This document shows, one piece after another, positions 1-7,452 of a stretch of DNA of 44,305 nt. Location: NCBI GenBank assembly GCA_018303205.1, contig JAGVYP010000065.1, positions 1 through 44,305 on the forward strand, written 5' to 3'. Position 1 is the first letter of the stretch; every line of letters begins with the position of its first letter. The DNA is from Candidatus Woesearchaeota archaeon. Lineage in GTDB: Archaea; Nanobdellota; Nanobdellia; Woesearchaeales; JAGWAF01. The notes beneath the pieces are model-generated. The model was not told where the DNA came from. It was given only the letters and a program-made list of their open reading frames with translations, and ran no database searches. A program made the position numbers and the translations under genes.

Positions 1-1041
1 CTTTCCTCTTGAATAATTTGCTATCATGCTTTTTGCAGGACAATGATCTTGGAGAGGATCGAGTAATACTCTTTCTTGAAGTGGGAGATGTGCTCTTGCA
101 ATTTCTAAAAGTTCATCGATGTTGTTTCTTGAAGACATGTCTCCATAGGTTCTCGCAATCGCAAATGATGGTTCAAGAGAAGATTCAGCAGGTAAAGAAA
201 TTTCTCCAGAAAGATAAGCAAGTACATATCCTTTTGTGAGTGCTGCAAGTGCAATTTGTCTGTCAATTGTGTGTTGCACTTCAGGACATCGTATTTCTCC
301 TGCAACACCTCTTTGTGGCATGGGACGCATATGTTTGTAATACATATTGGGGTGTTGAAATACAGGCAATGTTTCTAATGCTACTGCATAATCACCAAGG
401 TCATGCATGATGGGAGGCAATCCTGTTAATTCAGGATATTTTCCAATAGCTGCGTCATAAGTGTCCATTCTTTTTGCAGCAGAACCTGAATTTTGTCCAT
501 GAGAAAAAGGAGAAGCTGCTGATAAGGCTAACAAAAGAGGAAGTAAATGACGCAACGCATTGAATATTTCAAATGCTTGTTGTTCATTATCTGCGCCTAC
601 ATTTACCTGACCTGAAGCTACATAAGGCGCATTTTCTGTGAAAGGTCTTCCTAAATGCTGGGATAAAAGTCTATAACGAGGAGTTGTTCGAATACGAAGC
701 GGGTGTTCATCAAAAAGAGAAATAGGCAGCAAAAGAAGTTTTTGTTCTGTTGCTGCTGCAAGTGCGCGTTGAGCAGTGTCATAAAGTTGTGCACGAACAT
801 CTAGGAGAGAAGAAAAAGGGTCTGTGTTTAATTCAATTTGTTCAAGTGCAAATTCTGGTTTTATAAAATGAGAGTCCAGTCCTGCAAGATCCATTTCTTG
901 TGGAACAAGATCAGAATCAACAGTGAAAAGTTCTAGTTCTAATCCAAATAATAATCCGCGATATTGATCTGCAGGTACGGTATATGTTTCTTGAAATAAT
1001 CCATCGCATTGTATTGTAAGTTCTTTTGTTGTCGTGTTCAT
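1..1041 (-). CDS. Glutamate-cysteine ligase-like (GCS2) carboxylate-amine ligase, 3' end cut by window
   Basis: The frame is open from the ATG at 1041 to the window edge (347 codons, no stop). The translation has GCS2-family features: GLELELFTVD near residue 31, ELNTDPF near 76, a VASGQVNVGADNEQQAFEIF block, SAASPF before a Gly/Ser-rich turn, and GEIRCPEVQHTIDRQIALAAL. The family joins an amino acid to the gamma-carboxylate of glutamate, or a related carboxylate, using ATP; gamma-glutamylcysteine synthesis is the best-known case. The substrate cannot be read from this fragment. A GGAGG sits 8-9 bp before the ATG with an ATTATAAAAT box upstream, which supports this start. It diverges from the ACT-domain gene at 1243. 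The family is clear; the exact reaction is not. Confidence 0.75.
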   Translation of the reverse strand, partial: MNTTTKELTIQCDGLFQETYTVPADQYRGLLFGLELELFTVDSDLVPQEMDLAGLDSHFIKPEFALEQIELNTDPFSSLLDVRAQLYDTAQRALAAATEQKLLLLPISLFDEHPLRIRTTPRYRLLSQHLGRPFTENAPYVASGQVNVGADNEQQAFEIFNALRHLLPLLLALSAASPFSHGQNSGSAAKRMDTYDAAIGKYPELTGLPPIMHDLGDYAVALETLPVFQHPNMYYKHMRPMPQRGVAGEIRCPEVQHTIDRQIALAALTKGYVLAYLSGEISLPAESSLEPSFAIARTYGDMSSRNNIDELLEIARAHLPLQERVLLDPLQDHCPAKSMIANYSRGK

Positions 1042-1242
1042 TTTTTTAGCCTCCGTTTTATTTTATAATTTGTCAAAAAGATTGAAATGAAAATAAGATG
1101 AGAAAAAAGTGTTACCGCCAAATTTGATTTGGTTTTTTTGCATGGATTTGTTTTTGCATGAGAATAAACAAGGGTCAGTTCCTTTTATAGATTATGTCAT
1201 AAATGCATACTTTTATAAAGAAAAGGCATTTATTTCATTAAA
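1042..1242. promoter_or_regulatory. Divergent promoter region between GCS2 gene and ACT-domain gene
   Basis: There is no gene here. On the plus strand a CTTTTATAAAG TATA box at about 1208-1218 lies about 26-30 bp before the ATG at 1243, as expected for a near-leaderless archaeal transcript. On the minus strand an ATTATAAAAT element near 1059-1068 precedes the GGAGG of the GCS2 gene. The middle 100 bp are AT-rich and show no clear repeat. Confidence 0.55.
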
Positions 1243-1878
1243 ATGTCACAAATAGAACAAAATATACGAGAGTTCTTCGCAAGAAAGCCTGAGATAGAGA
1301 AATGTGTGCAAGAAGGTCTTATCAATAGGAGGAGTCTTGCGAGATACTTGATCAAGCAGAGAATTGCAGAAGATCATCAGTTAGAAGCAGTTATTGCGAC
1401 TTTGAGAAGATATGCATTTAGAGAATTTAAAAAAGAAGAGCTCAAAGTGTTTAAAGAAGTAACAGTAAGGGTAAAAGATAATATTTGTTTATTAGATTTT
1501 GAAAAGGAAAAAGATCTCCTTAAAGAGTTAAGGAGTATTATCGATCAGACTGATTATGATAAAGGAGAAACATTAAAGATTGTTGTGGGAACTTCATCCC
1601 TCTCTTTATTTTTAGATGATGACAATAAAGAATTGATAAAAACATTAACAAGAAAATATAAGTTAAAAAAGAAAACCGTAAACATTTCTGAACTGAGTAT
1701 TTTGTTTCCTGAAAAGGCAATAGAAACAAAAGGTGTTTTAGCATTTCTAACAAAAGAGCTTTACAATAATGATATTTTAGTAAATGAATTATTAACAGCA
1801 AGTTCTGAGGTCATTATCTACTTAGATGAACAATACGTATTGAAAGCTTATGAACTTGTAAAAAGATTGGGAAAATAA
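1243..1878 (+). CDS. ACT-domain regulator-like protein, paralog 1
   Basis: This 211-aa protein has a helical N-terminal half (about residues 1-60) that looks like a winged-helix/HTH segment ending in LRRYA. Two ACT-like beta-alpha-beta units follow, including DYDKGETLKIV near residue 104 and a C-terminal ILVNELLTASSEVIIYLDE strand-helix. It is a paralog of the protein at 6223, sharing LRRYA, the KGETL turn and length. ACT domains bind small ligands, often amino acids, so a ligand-responsive regulatory role is inferred; no catalytic motif is visible. A TATA box at about 1208 sets the start. The 3' end overlaps a malate dehydrogenase remnant on the opposite strand by 31 bp, so its end may lie at a recombination junction. 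Confidence 0.6.
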   Translation: MSQIEQNIREFFARKPEIEKCVQEGLINRRSLARYLIKQRIAEDHQLEAVIATLRRYAFREFKKEELKVFKEVTVRVKDNICLLDFEKEKDLLKELRSIIDQTDYDKGETLKIVVGTSSLSLFLDDDNKELIKTLTRKYKLKKKTVNISELSILFPEKAIETKGVLAFLTKELYNNDILVNELLTASSEVIIYLDEQYVLKAYELVKRLGK

Positions 1879-2084
1879 GTATGTTGATAGTCTGCACTGC
1901 CGACAATATGCACAGAGCTGTTAAGAAGTGGTGTTGCTGGCAATAAGTCTAATGCTTTTCCTTTTGCGATTCCGTCTTTTACATCAATAAGAACAATATC
2001 TCCAAGACCTTTTATCGCTGCAATAAACGCTGCTTGTGCGCCTACGTTGCGAGAACCAATGATGCTAATCTTTGCTCTTTTCAT
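1848..2084 (-). pseudogene. Malate dehydrogenase N-terminal remnant
   Basis: The first 65 or so residues match the NAD-binding start of malate/lactate dehydrogenases: a KISIIGSRNVGAQAA Rossmann loop, an acidic end of strand 2 (IVLIDVKDGIAKGKALDL) and the HIVGSADY strand. Homology stops right after ADYQ, where a full enzyme (about 310 aa) would continue with the VVITAG strand and catalytic domain. Instead the frame runs into the antisense of the ACT gene's 3' end and stops. The remnant still has a CTTTATATAC TATA box at about 2111-2120. It lacks the catalytic Arg/His residues and cannot be a working dehydrogenase. A recombination or deletion joined the two genes here. Confidence 0.7.
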
Positions 2085-2177
2085 AAAGAAAATTGATCAG
2101 ATCTGTGTATATAAAGTTTTGGATGAGGGAAAAGATGGTCAATGATTTTTCTATAGGAATTAAAAAAAAGAAAAAAA

Positions 2178-2315
2178 TTAACGACGTTTATTAGGTATAG
2201 AAATAACAGTAGGTGATAGAGACTTCCAAATGCATGAGGCAGTTATCGGGCTGATACCACTATTTTTTACGTCATAAGAAAAGGTGTTTTTCCTATATGC
2301 TTTAGCATAATTCAT
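2178..2315 (-). other. Shifted-frame continuation of the secreted protein gene at 2302-2790
   Basis: Downstream of the stop of the 2302-2790 gene a different frame stays open for 45 codons (MNYAKAYRKN... to ...IPNKRR). It contains SYDVKNSGISPITASCIWK, which looks like the C-terminal beta-rich tail of an archaeal secreted protein. Removing one base near 2307-2312 would fuse it to the upstream ORF at ...VNYEL. It may be the lost C-terminus after a frameshift, a sequencing error, or a chance ORF. No TATA box or ribosome-binding site of its own is visible. Confidence 0.35.
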
Positions 2316-2790
2316 AGTTTACATGACAATTAGGAGCGATAACTTGACATTGTCTTTCCAATTCGTCTAAAATAGGTTTTTCTTTAGAAGAAATAAATTG
2401 GTTAATATAATCAATTGTAGGTTTAATGTATTTATCACCATATGCTTGTGCCGCCTTGTTTGCTGCTATTTGTTGAGTAGAATAAGCATCGCTAGTTTCT
2501 AGAATAGTGGTTGGGATGAAATTAATTGTATCCGATTTGGTAAATGATGCAGTAGGTGTTATTGAAGGTCTTGCCATTTGACAATCTTGCTGAGCACCAT
2601 ACCCAACAAGATCTTTAGTAGAACCTACAGATGCAGGTTGATTAAAATCATCATCAGAATTTAAGTATACGGGTTGATCACTTACACTCATCATTGGCGT
2701 TCTACTTACCCCCATGGTAAGTACGACTAACGCAACAATAGCAACGATTGCGACTAAAGAAAGCATGACAAAGTTTGAATGTTCAGCCAT
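2302..2790 (-). CDS. Membrane-anchored extracellular protein, unknown
   Basis: This 162-aa protein has a short N-terminus and one hydrophobic segment (about residues 8-27, rich in V, A, I and L). A Ser/Asp/Thr-rich extracellular stretch and a helical C-terminal region with three Cys (in CQVIAPNC and the last residue) follow. The anchor resembles the class III-type signal or single-pass anchors common in DPANN surface proteins. The Cys content fits the disulfide-forming enzymes elsewhere in the window. An AGGTGAT ribosome-binding site precedes the ATG, with a TTTATATT box near 2830. The ORF may be prematurely stopped, because a protein-like tail continues in another frame. The function is unknown. 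Confidence 0.6.
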   Translation of the reverse strand: MAEHSNFVMLSLVAIVAIVALVVLTMGVSRTPMMSVSDQPVYLNSDDDFNQPASVGSTKDLVGYGAQQDCQMARPSITPTASFTKSDTINFIPTTILETSDAYSTQQIAANKAAQAYGDKYIKPTIDYINQFISSKEKPILDELERQCQVIAPNCHVNYELC

Positions 2791-2850
2791 AACAAATCAC
2801 CTTTTTTTAGAATTCTTGGTATAAGTGAATATAAATGTATCGGAAAATAA

Positions 2851-3016
2851 GGGTGTGTCCCAAATCTCACTATCGTTCGGGTTAGCAGCTTCTCGCGTAG
2901 CTAATTCTTTTGTTGATGAGTGCCATTTCCCGTCTGGAGCATCCCCTTTGTCACTGTTTATCTTTCTTGTTTACACACTCGACCTTATGCTGCTAACCAA
3001 CATTTGAGACACACCC
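2851..3016. mobile_element. 166-bp MITE-like element with 15-bp terminal inverted repeats and 9-bp target duplication
   Basis: The ends are GGGTGTGTCCCAAAT (2851-2865) and ATTTGAGACACACCC (3002-3016), a 15-bp inverted repeat with one mismatch. The nonamer GGAAAATAA lies directly outside both ends (2842-2850 and 3017-3025), as expected of a target-site duplication. A second internal inverted pair, GGTTAGCAGC (2880-2889) and GCTGCTAACC (2989-2998), would extend the terminal stem. The interior is more GC-rich than its surroundings and has no transposase, so the element must have been moved in trans. It landed between the TATA boxes of the two flanking genes. Several IS families give duplications of 8-10 bp, so no family is assigned. 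Confidence 0.8.
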
Positions 3017-3071
3017 GGAAAATAAGAAAAGCTTTTATATTCAAGAAAGAAAAGAGAGTTAAGGTGATCCT

Positions 3072-3395
3072 ATGTCAGCTGAAGAAAGTAGGGTAATGAC
3101 CCGATTTCGTTTGGAAGTGAATGACCATGCTCTTTTTTGTAGAGATGCGATAAAAAAAGGAAATCAAAGAGAGGCTAAAGAATGGTTTAATGAACTTATA
3201 CTTATGGAAGATAATTGGACGACTGCATTAGCAAAATTAGATAGACCCCTAGTTGCTACTGGAAGCTGGGCAAGGGGATATAAGATTCTGGATACTGCGC
3301 CGTTAAAACAATTAGCAAGGGCAAGGCTAGAAATTGTAAGAACTGCGATCAATGATTTATTCCCTCAGTTAAGGGCTAAAGGTTGGATTCAGTAA
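3072..3395 (+). CDS. Small helical protein, unknown
   Basis: This 107-aa protein is predicted to be almost all helical, with charged and aromatic residues (MTRFRLEVNDHALFCRDAIKKG, EAKEWFNELILMEDNW, LKQLARARLEIVRTAINDLF). There is no signal peptide or membrane segment, and no family is recognised. An AAGGTGAT ribosome-binding site 5 bp before the ATG and a CTTTTATATT box at about 3032-3041 support both gene and start. Its last 7 bp overlap the 3' end of the convergent gene at 3389. Confidence 0.6.
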   Translation: MSAEESRVMTRFRLEVNDHALFCRDAIKKGNQREAKEWFNELILMEDNWTTALAKLDRPLVATGSWARGYKILDTAPLKQLARARLEIVRTAINDLFPQLRAKGWIQ

Positions 3396-4261
3396 AGTCT
3401 TTCCAAAACGTGTTGAAATATGTTTTTTCCTTTTCTTGGACAAGTATGTGCTCGAAGTTCTACATATTTCCTATGATAAGCAGGATCAATTCCTTCATGA
3501 GTAATCATTTCTCTTGCTTCGCGTTCTACCATAATTTCTCTTTCTAAACGATCGTCAGGTAGTCTTCCTTCTACTGACAACGCAACTTCAGTGAGTTCAT
3601 GTGCAAGAACAAGGCCAGGAATGGCACTTTGAAAAGCAAGGTAATCTTTTGCAACTTCTCCTTGATGAAGAGCTAACAAAAAAAGCATTGCTAGAGAAGT
3701 GTCTCGTAAGAAAGGCATCATTTTGTCTGGCGTTGCACGTGCTCTTTCTTGTGCTGGCATTGTAACAGGAAACTCACTATATCCTGCATCAAAAATAGAA
3801 ATGTTTGCTGTGATTTCATGTCTTAACAAACCATAGCGTACTTGTCTTCTTGAAGGAAAAGTGTACATTCTTTCTTCTACATTTGCAACAAGTAATCCTT
3901 GTCCATCAACATTTAAACTATCGTCATAAGCAACCGCGAAAACACCATTGCGATGGGTAATAAATGTTGCAAGTGCGTGAGGTTCAGCATAAGTGACTGT
4001 GTCTTGTAATGTTGGTCTTTCTTCTTCAGGAATTTCACGTGGAACAAGTGTTTGAAAAAGCTGATTGAATAAGTCAGGGTGTAATAACATTGCATAAAGA
4101 GAAGGTAAAGAAAAAGTTGGTGATGCCATCCAGTAACTTGCAAAAATATCATGAGGATGCGATTTAATGTCTGCAATGGTGTGAACAGGTGTTGGCTCTG
4201 CAGGTCTTCTATAGGAAGCCACTATTTTTTCTAATTCTTTTCGTGAATAAGGTCTCCCCAT
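3389..4261 (-). CDS. Unknown soluble protein with a HELTE motif
   Basis: This 290-aa protein has no predicted membrane segment. A LVLAHELTEVALSVEG helix near residues 217-232 resembles the start of a zinc-metalloprotease HExxH/HExxE helix, followed by an acidic EREIMVEREAREMI helix. The second metal histidine is replaced by Glu, so a protease role is only a guess. The C-terminus has a lone Cys and many basic residues. The gene belongs to a set of long, Pro/Arg-rich unknown proteins in this window (4331, 8774, 14118, 24301, 25614, 33149) without recognised domains. It converges on the gene at 3072 with a 7-bp overlap. Confidence 0.55.
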   Translation of the reverse strand: MGRPYSRKELEKIVASYRRPAEPTPVHTIADIKSHPHDIFASYWMASPTFSLPSLYAMLLHPDLFNQLFQTLVPREIPEEERPTLQDTVTYAEPHALATFITHRNGVFAVAYDDSLNVDGQGLLVANVEERMYTFPSRRQVRYGLLRHEITANISIFDAGYSEFPVTMPAQERARATPDKMMPFLRDTSLAMLFLLALHQGEVAKDYLAFQSAIPGLVLAHELTEVALSVEGRLPDDRLEREIMVEREAREMITHEGIDPAYHRKYVELRAHTCPRKGKNIFQHVLERLY

Positions 4262-4330
4262 AAGAGAAAGATAATGGTTGTTTTTATAAAGATAGGGGGA
4301 AGTTTAGTAGTGGTAAGAAAGTAAAAAAAA

Positions 4331-5263
4331 TTAACGTGTGCCTACAGGAACTGGCAAGAGTGCATGTGCTTGTTGTGCAAGAGTATCAAAATTAGCTTGG
4401 GATCTGATAGGAGTTTGTAACAAATCAGTGAGGCTTGATTTTAAATTTCGTCCGTGTTCATTACATTGAGTTCTTAATGCGCGTAATTCCTCTTTAGTTA
4501 AGGGTCCTTGTTGAAAAAGATGTGCTGTGACAAGAGTATACAAAGCATTGGTTGCAAGAATATCCTCTTGTTGAGCTTCATTAAAATCAGCAAAGTTACG
4601 ATCGTATTCAGTCTGAGGCATTTTACAAGGATTGGTTCCGTACATAAAACTAACAATGGCAGTGGGTCTTCTAAATTCTCTTTGTAGTCCTTGGAGTAAA
4701 GCAGAGGTAAATCTTCTAAAAGTGGAATCTACACCATAAAGACCCTCATAAGATTCATCATATCCTGTGATACAAACAACATTTCCTGGAATTTCCCTAA
4801 CGAGTTCCATTTTATCATGATAAACAAGTGCTTCAGCAACGGTGCAAGAAACTCTTTTACCATCGCCTACAGAAAATCCGGTAATACGATCACCCTGGTA
4901 GACCAGTGCCTGAGTTGTATCAAGTTCACGCAAATCAAAATCAAGACTATTAAGAAAAGCAACATGACGCTCAACTTGCTCCGGATCTGTTGGAACTTTT
5001 CTACGCGCTTCATCAATAACATGAACATTACCAAGTGCGGTGTGTCTTGAAAGATCCGCAGTGATGTACGGTTGCAACTCATCATAAGAACGCGTTCCTG
5101 CTGCATCAAAAACAGGAGTTACTAAACCCAGGGGTTGGGGGCCTTGTAAACTTTGAAAAAAATACAAGGGGGGTAAGTGACGTCTAAATACTTTAGAACT
5201 CCACGTTTCATTTCCCCTTGTAGTAATGGGAGCTGCATCGAGAACATAAACGAGATCAGACAT
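4331..5263 (-). CDS. Unknown protein translationally coupled to dapF
   Basis: I chose the ATG at 5263 (MSDLVYVLDAAP) because it overlaps the dapF stop (ATGTCTGA); a longer frame from 5308 would run deep into dapF. The product is about 310 aa with alternating strands and helices (DLVYVLDAAPITTRG, TAIVSFMYGTNPCKMP, a C-terminal helical region from about residue 230). No family is recognised. There is no signal peptide or membrane segment. The 8-bp overlap with dapF means the two proteins are probably made together, so a role with the DapF-like enzyme's substrate or product is a reasonable inference. Confidence 0.6.
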   Translation of the reverse strand: MSDLVYVLDAAPITTRGNETWSSKVFRRHLPPLYFFQSLQGPQPLGLVTPVFDAAGTRSYDELQPYITADLSRHTALGNVHVIDEARRKVPTDPEQVERHVAFLNSLDFDLRELDTTQALVYQGDRITGFSVGDGKRVSCTVAEALVYHDKMELVREIPGNVVCITGYDESYEGLYGVDSTFRRFTSALLQGLQREFRRPTAIVSFMYGTNPCKMPQTEYDRNFADFNEAQQEDILATNALYTLVTAHLFQQGPLTKEELRALRTQCNEHGRNLKSSLTDLLQTPIRSQANFDTLAQQAHALLPVPVGTR

Positions 5264-6125
5264 CTTTATCAATCTCCACAACACCTGTAAAAGCGTGGTG
5301 TGCTTCACTTACAGAATAAATCCCATCTGTTCTGAAAAAGATCGTTTGCTCACCTATATCATTTTTGACGATAATGTGGTTAGGGTTGCAATTGAGAACG
5401 TATCGTGCAACAACAGCAGAACAGAGTGATCCTGTGCCACAGCTTGAGGTATAATTCCAGACTCCTCTTTCAAATGTGCGAACACGAATGGTATTTTCAT
5501 CGATTTTGCTTAAGACGTTTAAGTTTATTCCAACAGGAAACAAGGTGGTATCTTGAAGAATATGCATAAATTGCGCTAGATCAAGAGTCGGATGATCAAT
5601 GATGACTGCATGCGGTTCACCAATATTTAAGATGTGGAATACTCTCCCTTGAACGCTCATAGAGATGATATGAGGATAAAGAGAGGTAAAGGTAAGAGGA
5701 TGATTGGTTACATAAGCATAGGGATCTTGTAAATGCCCTAAGTTCATCTCTACTTGGGAACCTTGCATGTGTGCAGTGAAGATGCCTCCGCGAGTTTCAA
5801 GAGTTACCGAAGTTTTTTGCTCAGTAGTATTGAGATGGGTCATTACACATTTGATACCATTTCCGCACATGTCAGATTCAGTGCCATCTTGTTCAAAAAG
5901 TCTCATTCTCAGATCTGCATGTGTTGAAGACTGCAAAACAAGGATCCCATCTGCGCCAACAGACAATTTTGGATTGCAAAAGTTCATTGCTAATCTTTTA
6001 TAATCCAGATTATCGTGATCAAATGTTCGTTCATCGAGGATAATGAAATTGTTGCCATTAGAGTGATATTTAAGAAAAGGAAGTTGCATTTTTCTTTGTT
6101 GTATAGGTTGTGTCATTTGATCCAT
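5256..6125 (-). CDS. dapF: Diaminopimelate epimerase family protein
   Basis: This 289-aa protein has the length and motifs of DapF: NGNNFIILDE (about residue 23), VGADGILVL, DGTESDMCGNGIKC with the first catalytic Cys, GEPHAVII, and FERGVWNYTSSCGTGS with the second catalytic Cys. DapF interconverts LL- and meso-diaminopimelate without cofactors through this Cys pair. Some family members epimerise other amino acids (histidine racemase CntK, for example), and no other lysine-pathway gene is in view, so the substrate is open. AAAGGTGGG precedes the ATG at 6125. The gene overlaps an unknown gene downstream and diverges from an ACT-domain gene across a palindrome-rich promoter. Confidence 0.9.
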   Translation of the reverse strand: MDQMTQPIQQRKMQLPFLKYHSNGNNFIILDERTFDHDNLDYKRLAMNFCNPKLSVGADGILVLQSSTHADLRMRLFEQDGTESDMCGNGIKCVMTHLNTTEQKTSVTLETRGGIFTAHMQGSQVEMNLGHLQDPYAYVTNHPLTFTSLYPHIISMSVQGRVFHILNIGEPHAVIIDHPTLDLAQFMHILQDTTLFPVGINLNVLSKIDENTIRVRTFERGVWNYTSSCGTGSLCSAVVARYVLNCNPNHIIVKNDIGEQTIFFRTDGIYSVSEAHHAFTGVVEIDKDV

Positions 6126-6151
6126 AAGCCCACCTTTTTCCTAAAAACGCC

Positions 6152-6219
6152 AGAGTATATATTAACTTGATGTTATTATAATAACAAAAAGTATATAAAT
6201 AAGTTATTTTATATACTCT
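6152..6219. promoter_or_regulatory. Palindrome-rich divergent operator/promoter between dapF and ACT gene
   Basis: GTTATTATAATAAC at 6172-6185 is a perfect 14-bp palindrome. It lies between a widely spaced 10-bp inverted pair, AGAGTATATA (6152-6161) and TATATACTCT (6210-6219). TATA boxes for both directions (AATATATAC toward dapF, AAGTATATAAATA at about 6190-6201 toward the ACT gene) are embedded in it. The symmetry suggests control of both genes by one dimeric regulator, possibly the adjacent ACT protein. That link is inference. Confidence 0.5.
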
Positions 6220-6222
6220 AAA

Positions 6223-6876
6223 ATGGTCAATGTGAGCCAGGTAGTGCAGAAAATCATAGAAAGCAGGCCTATGCTTCAAGAAGCTATTTCTCAAAATATT
6301 GTGAGTTTTGCAAATCTTGCCGAGCATCTCAAGCCAAGGGTAGAATCTTTGTTAGGAGAAAAAGTAAAAGAAGCAGCTATCGTCATGGCATTGCGAAGAT
6401 ACGCAGAAAAAGAAAACAAGAAAGAACCGAAAAAATTGCCATTCAAATTTGATTCACAAATTACGATGAAAACAGGATTAGCAGATATTACCATTGTAAA
6501 AACAGCAAGTGCATTGACAAAATTAAAGCAAATTTATGATTTAATAGAATACGAGAAAGGAGAGACGTTGAATATTATTCAGGGAGATTATGAAATTACG
6601 ATAGTCATAAGCCAAAAATATGTTGAGAACATCTTACTCATATTAAAAGAAGAAAAAATAAAAAACATAGAAAAAGATTTAGTTTCTGTAAGCATGACTT
6701 TTTCTAAAGAGTTTCTTTACACCCCTGGAAGTTTGGCAAGAGCAACACGAAAGCTAGCCTGGGAGAACATTAACATTTTTGAAAACATTTCAACCATGAC
6801 AGAACTGATTTTTATTGTTAACAAAAAAGATGCTACAAGAGCGTATAATGCGTTACAGGAGTTGATTGAAGAATGA
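6223..6876 (+). CDS. ACT-domain regulator-like protein, paralog 2
   Basis: This 217-aa paralog of the 1243 protein starts with a helical HTH-like segment (about residues 1-66, IVSFANLAEHLKP... ALRRYAEKENKK). Two ACT-like halves follow; the second, TPGSLARATRKLAWENINIF followed by ENISTMTELIFIVNKKDATRAY, closely resembles the ACT domains of aspartokinases. Such domains sense amino acids, and its position divergent from dapF suggests amino-acid-responsive control (inference). The start follows a TATA box about 26 bp upstream. The stop overlaps the next ORF by 4 bp (ATGA). A decayed copy of its 3' end lies at 7238-7309. Confidence 0.65.
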   Translation: MVNVSQVVQKIIESRPMLQEAISQNIVSFANLAEHLKPRVESLLGEKVKEAAIVMALRRYAEKENKKEPKKLPFKFDSQITMKTGLADITIVKTASALTKLKQIYDLIEYEKGETLNIIQGDYEITIVISQKYVENILLILKEEKIKNIEKDLVSVSMTFSKEFLYTPGSLARATRKLAWENINIFENISTMTELIFIVNKKDATRAYNALQELIEE

Positions 6877-6908
6877 TAAAGAAAAGAATAAGAGGAGGGA
6901 CTTTGACC

Positions 6909-7232
6909 ATGATAGGATTTCTTCTTTCACCTCTTTCTTGGTGGAATGATATATTTATTAACATACCTTTGGCTTATATTTTTGCATTGCCATTTGGTTT
7001 TTTTTCAAAAAAGTTGTTTCTTCCAGCAATGATTTTTGGATATTGGGTTACTAATATTGTTGGTTTTATTTTAATGCATCATGGAGTGAAAGATTTGACC
7101 AACAAAGAAACCAAAAAGTATACAAGAAAAGAATTAGTGAAAGACATGATGATATCACTCATATACACGGTCTGTATTGTAATTCTTGTATTAATGGGCG
7201 TGTTAAAATTCCCCACAGAATATTTTGGTTAA
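6909..7232 (+). CDS. Small membrane protein, unknown
   Basis: I chose the ATG at 6909 because AGAGGAGGG lies 8-14 bp upstream; an earlier ATG at 6873 overlaps the ACT gene and has no such site. The 107-aa product begins GFLLSPLSWWNDIFINIPLAY, has hydrophobic segments at about residues 15-30, 35-55 and 84-103, and a basic loop (NKETKKYTRKELVK) between the last two. It is probably a three-helix membrane protein co-transcribed with the ACT gene. The SPLSWWND motif suggests a conserved archaeal family, but I cannot name a function. Confidence 0.6.
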   Translation: MIGFLLSPLSWWNDIFINIPLAYIFALPFGFFSKKLFLPAMIFGYWVTNIVGFILMHHGVKDLTNKETKKYTRKELVKDMMISLIYTVCIVILVLMGVLKFPTEYFG

Positions 7233-7237
7233 TTCCC

Positions 7238-7309
7238 TGTCTTTGTTATTGCCCAAAAAAAAATGCCACAAGGGATGATAATGCGCTGCAGGAATTGATT
7301 GAGGAGTAA
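7238..7309 (+). pseudogene. Decayed 3' end of a third ACT-domain paralog
   Basis: 7261-7309 encodes NATRDDNALQELIEE and a stop, matching the last residues of the 6223 gene (DATRAYNALQELIEE). Homology continues upstream through a one-base frameshift in the A-run (VFVIAQKK against IFIVNKK). No start or body of the gene remains. The nucleotide match to 6805-6876 is clear but diverged, so this is an old duplication remnant rather than a recent copy. Confidence 0.65.
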
Positions 7310-7310
7310 T

Positions 7311-7391
7311 TTAAGAGAGATTTCTAAAGAGCATAGGTACAGGAAGAGCATAAGCAAATCGTGTGACAACTTCTGGTTTATTTCCTCTCAT
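7311..7391 (-). pseudogene. Decayed 3' end of a paralog of the 8774-9460 gene
   Basis: The 26-codon frame ends KPEVVTRFAYALPVPMLFRN and a stop, nearly the same as the C-terminus of the 8774 gene (RPETVTRFAYALPVSMLFRN). The DNA match is 7319-7391 against 8788-8861. The rest of the gene is missing. It faces the ACT remnant tail-to-tail, so an earlier copy of an ACT / 8774-like convergent pair once sat here. Confidence 0.65.
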
Positions 7392-7452
7392 TTACCCATG
7401 AGTATACAAGTGAGAGCAAAAGATTATAAAGTTCAGAGTTTCACGTAATGAC

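Noticed and set aside
9-308. Short ORFs on both strands at the window start
   Set aside because: They lie inside the open GCS2 frame and are out-of-frame shadows.
2825-3007. 60-codon ORF across the MITE
   Set aside because: It starts outside the element and is explained by the inverted-repeat sequence; no homology or ribosome-binding site.
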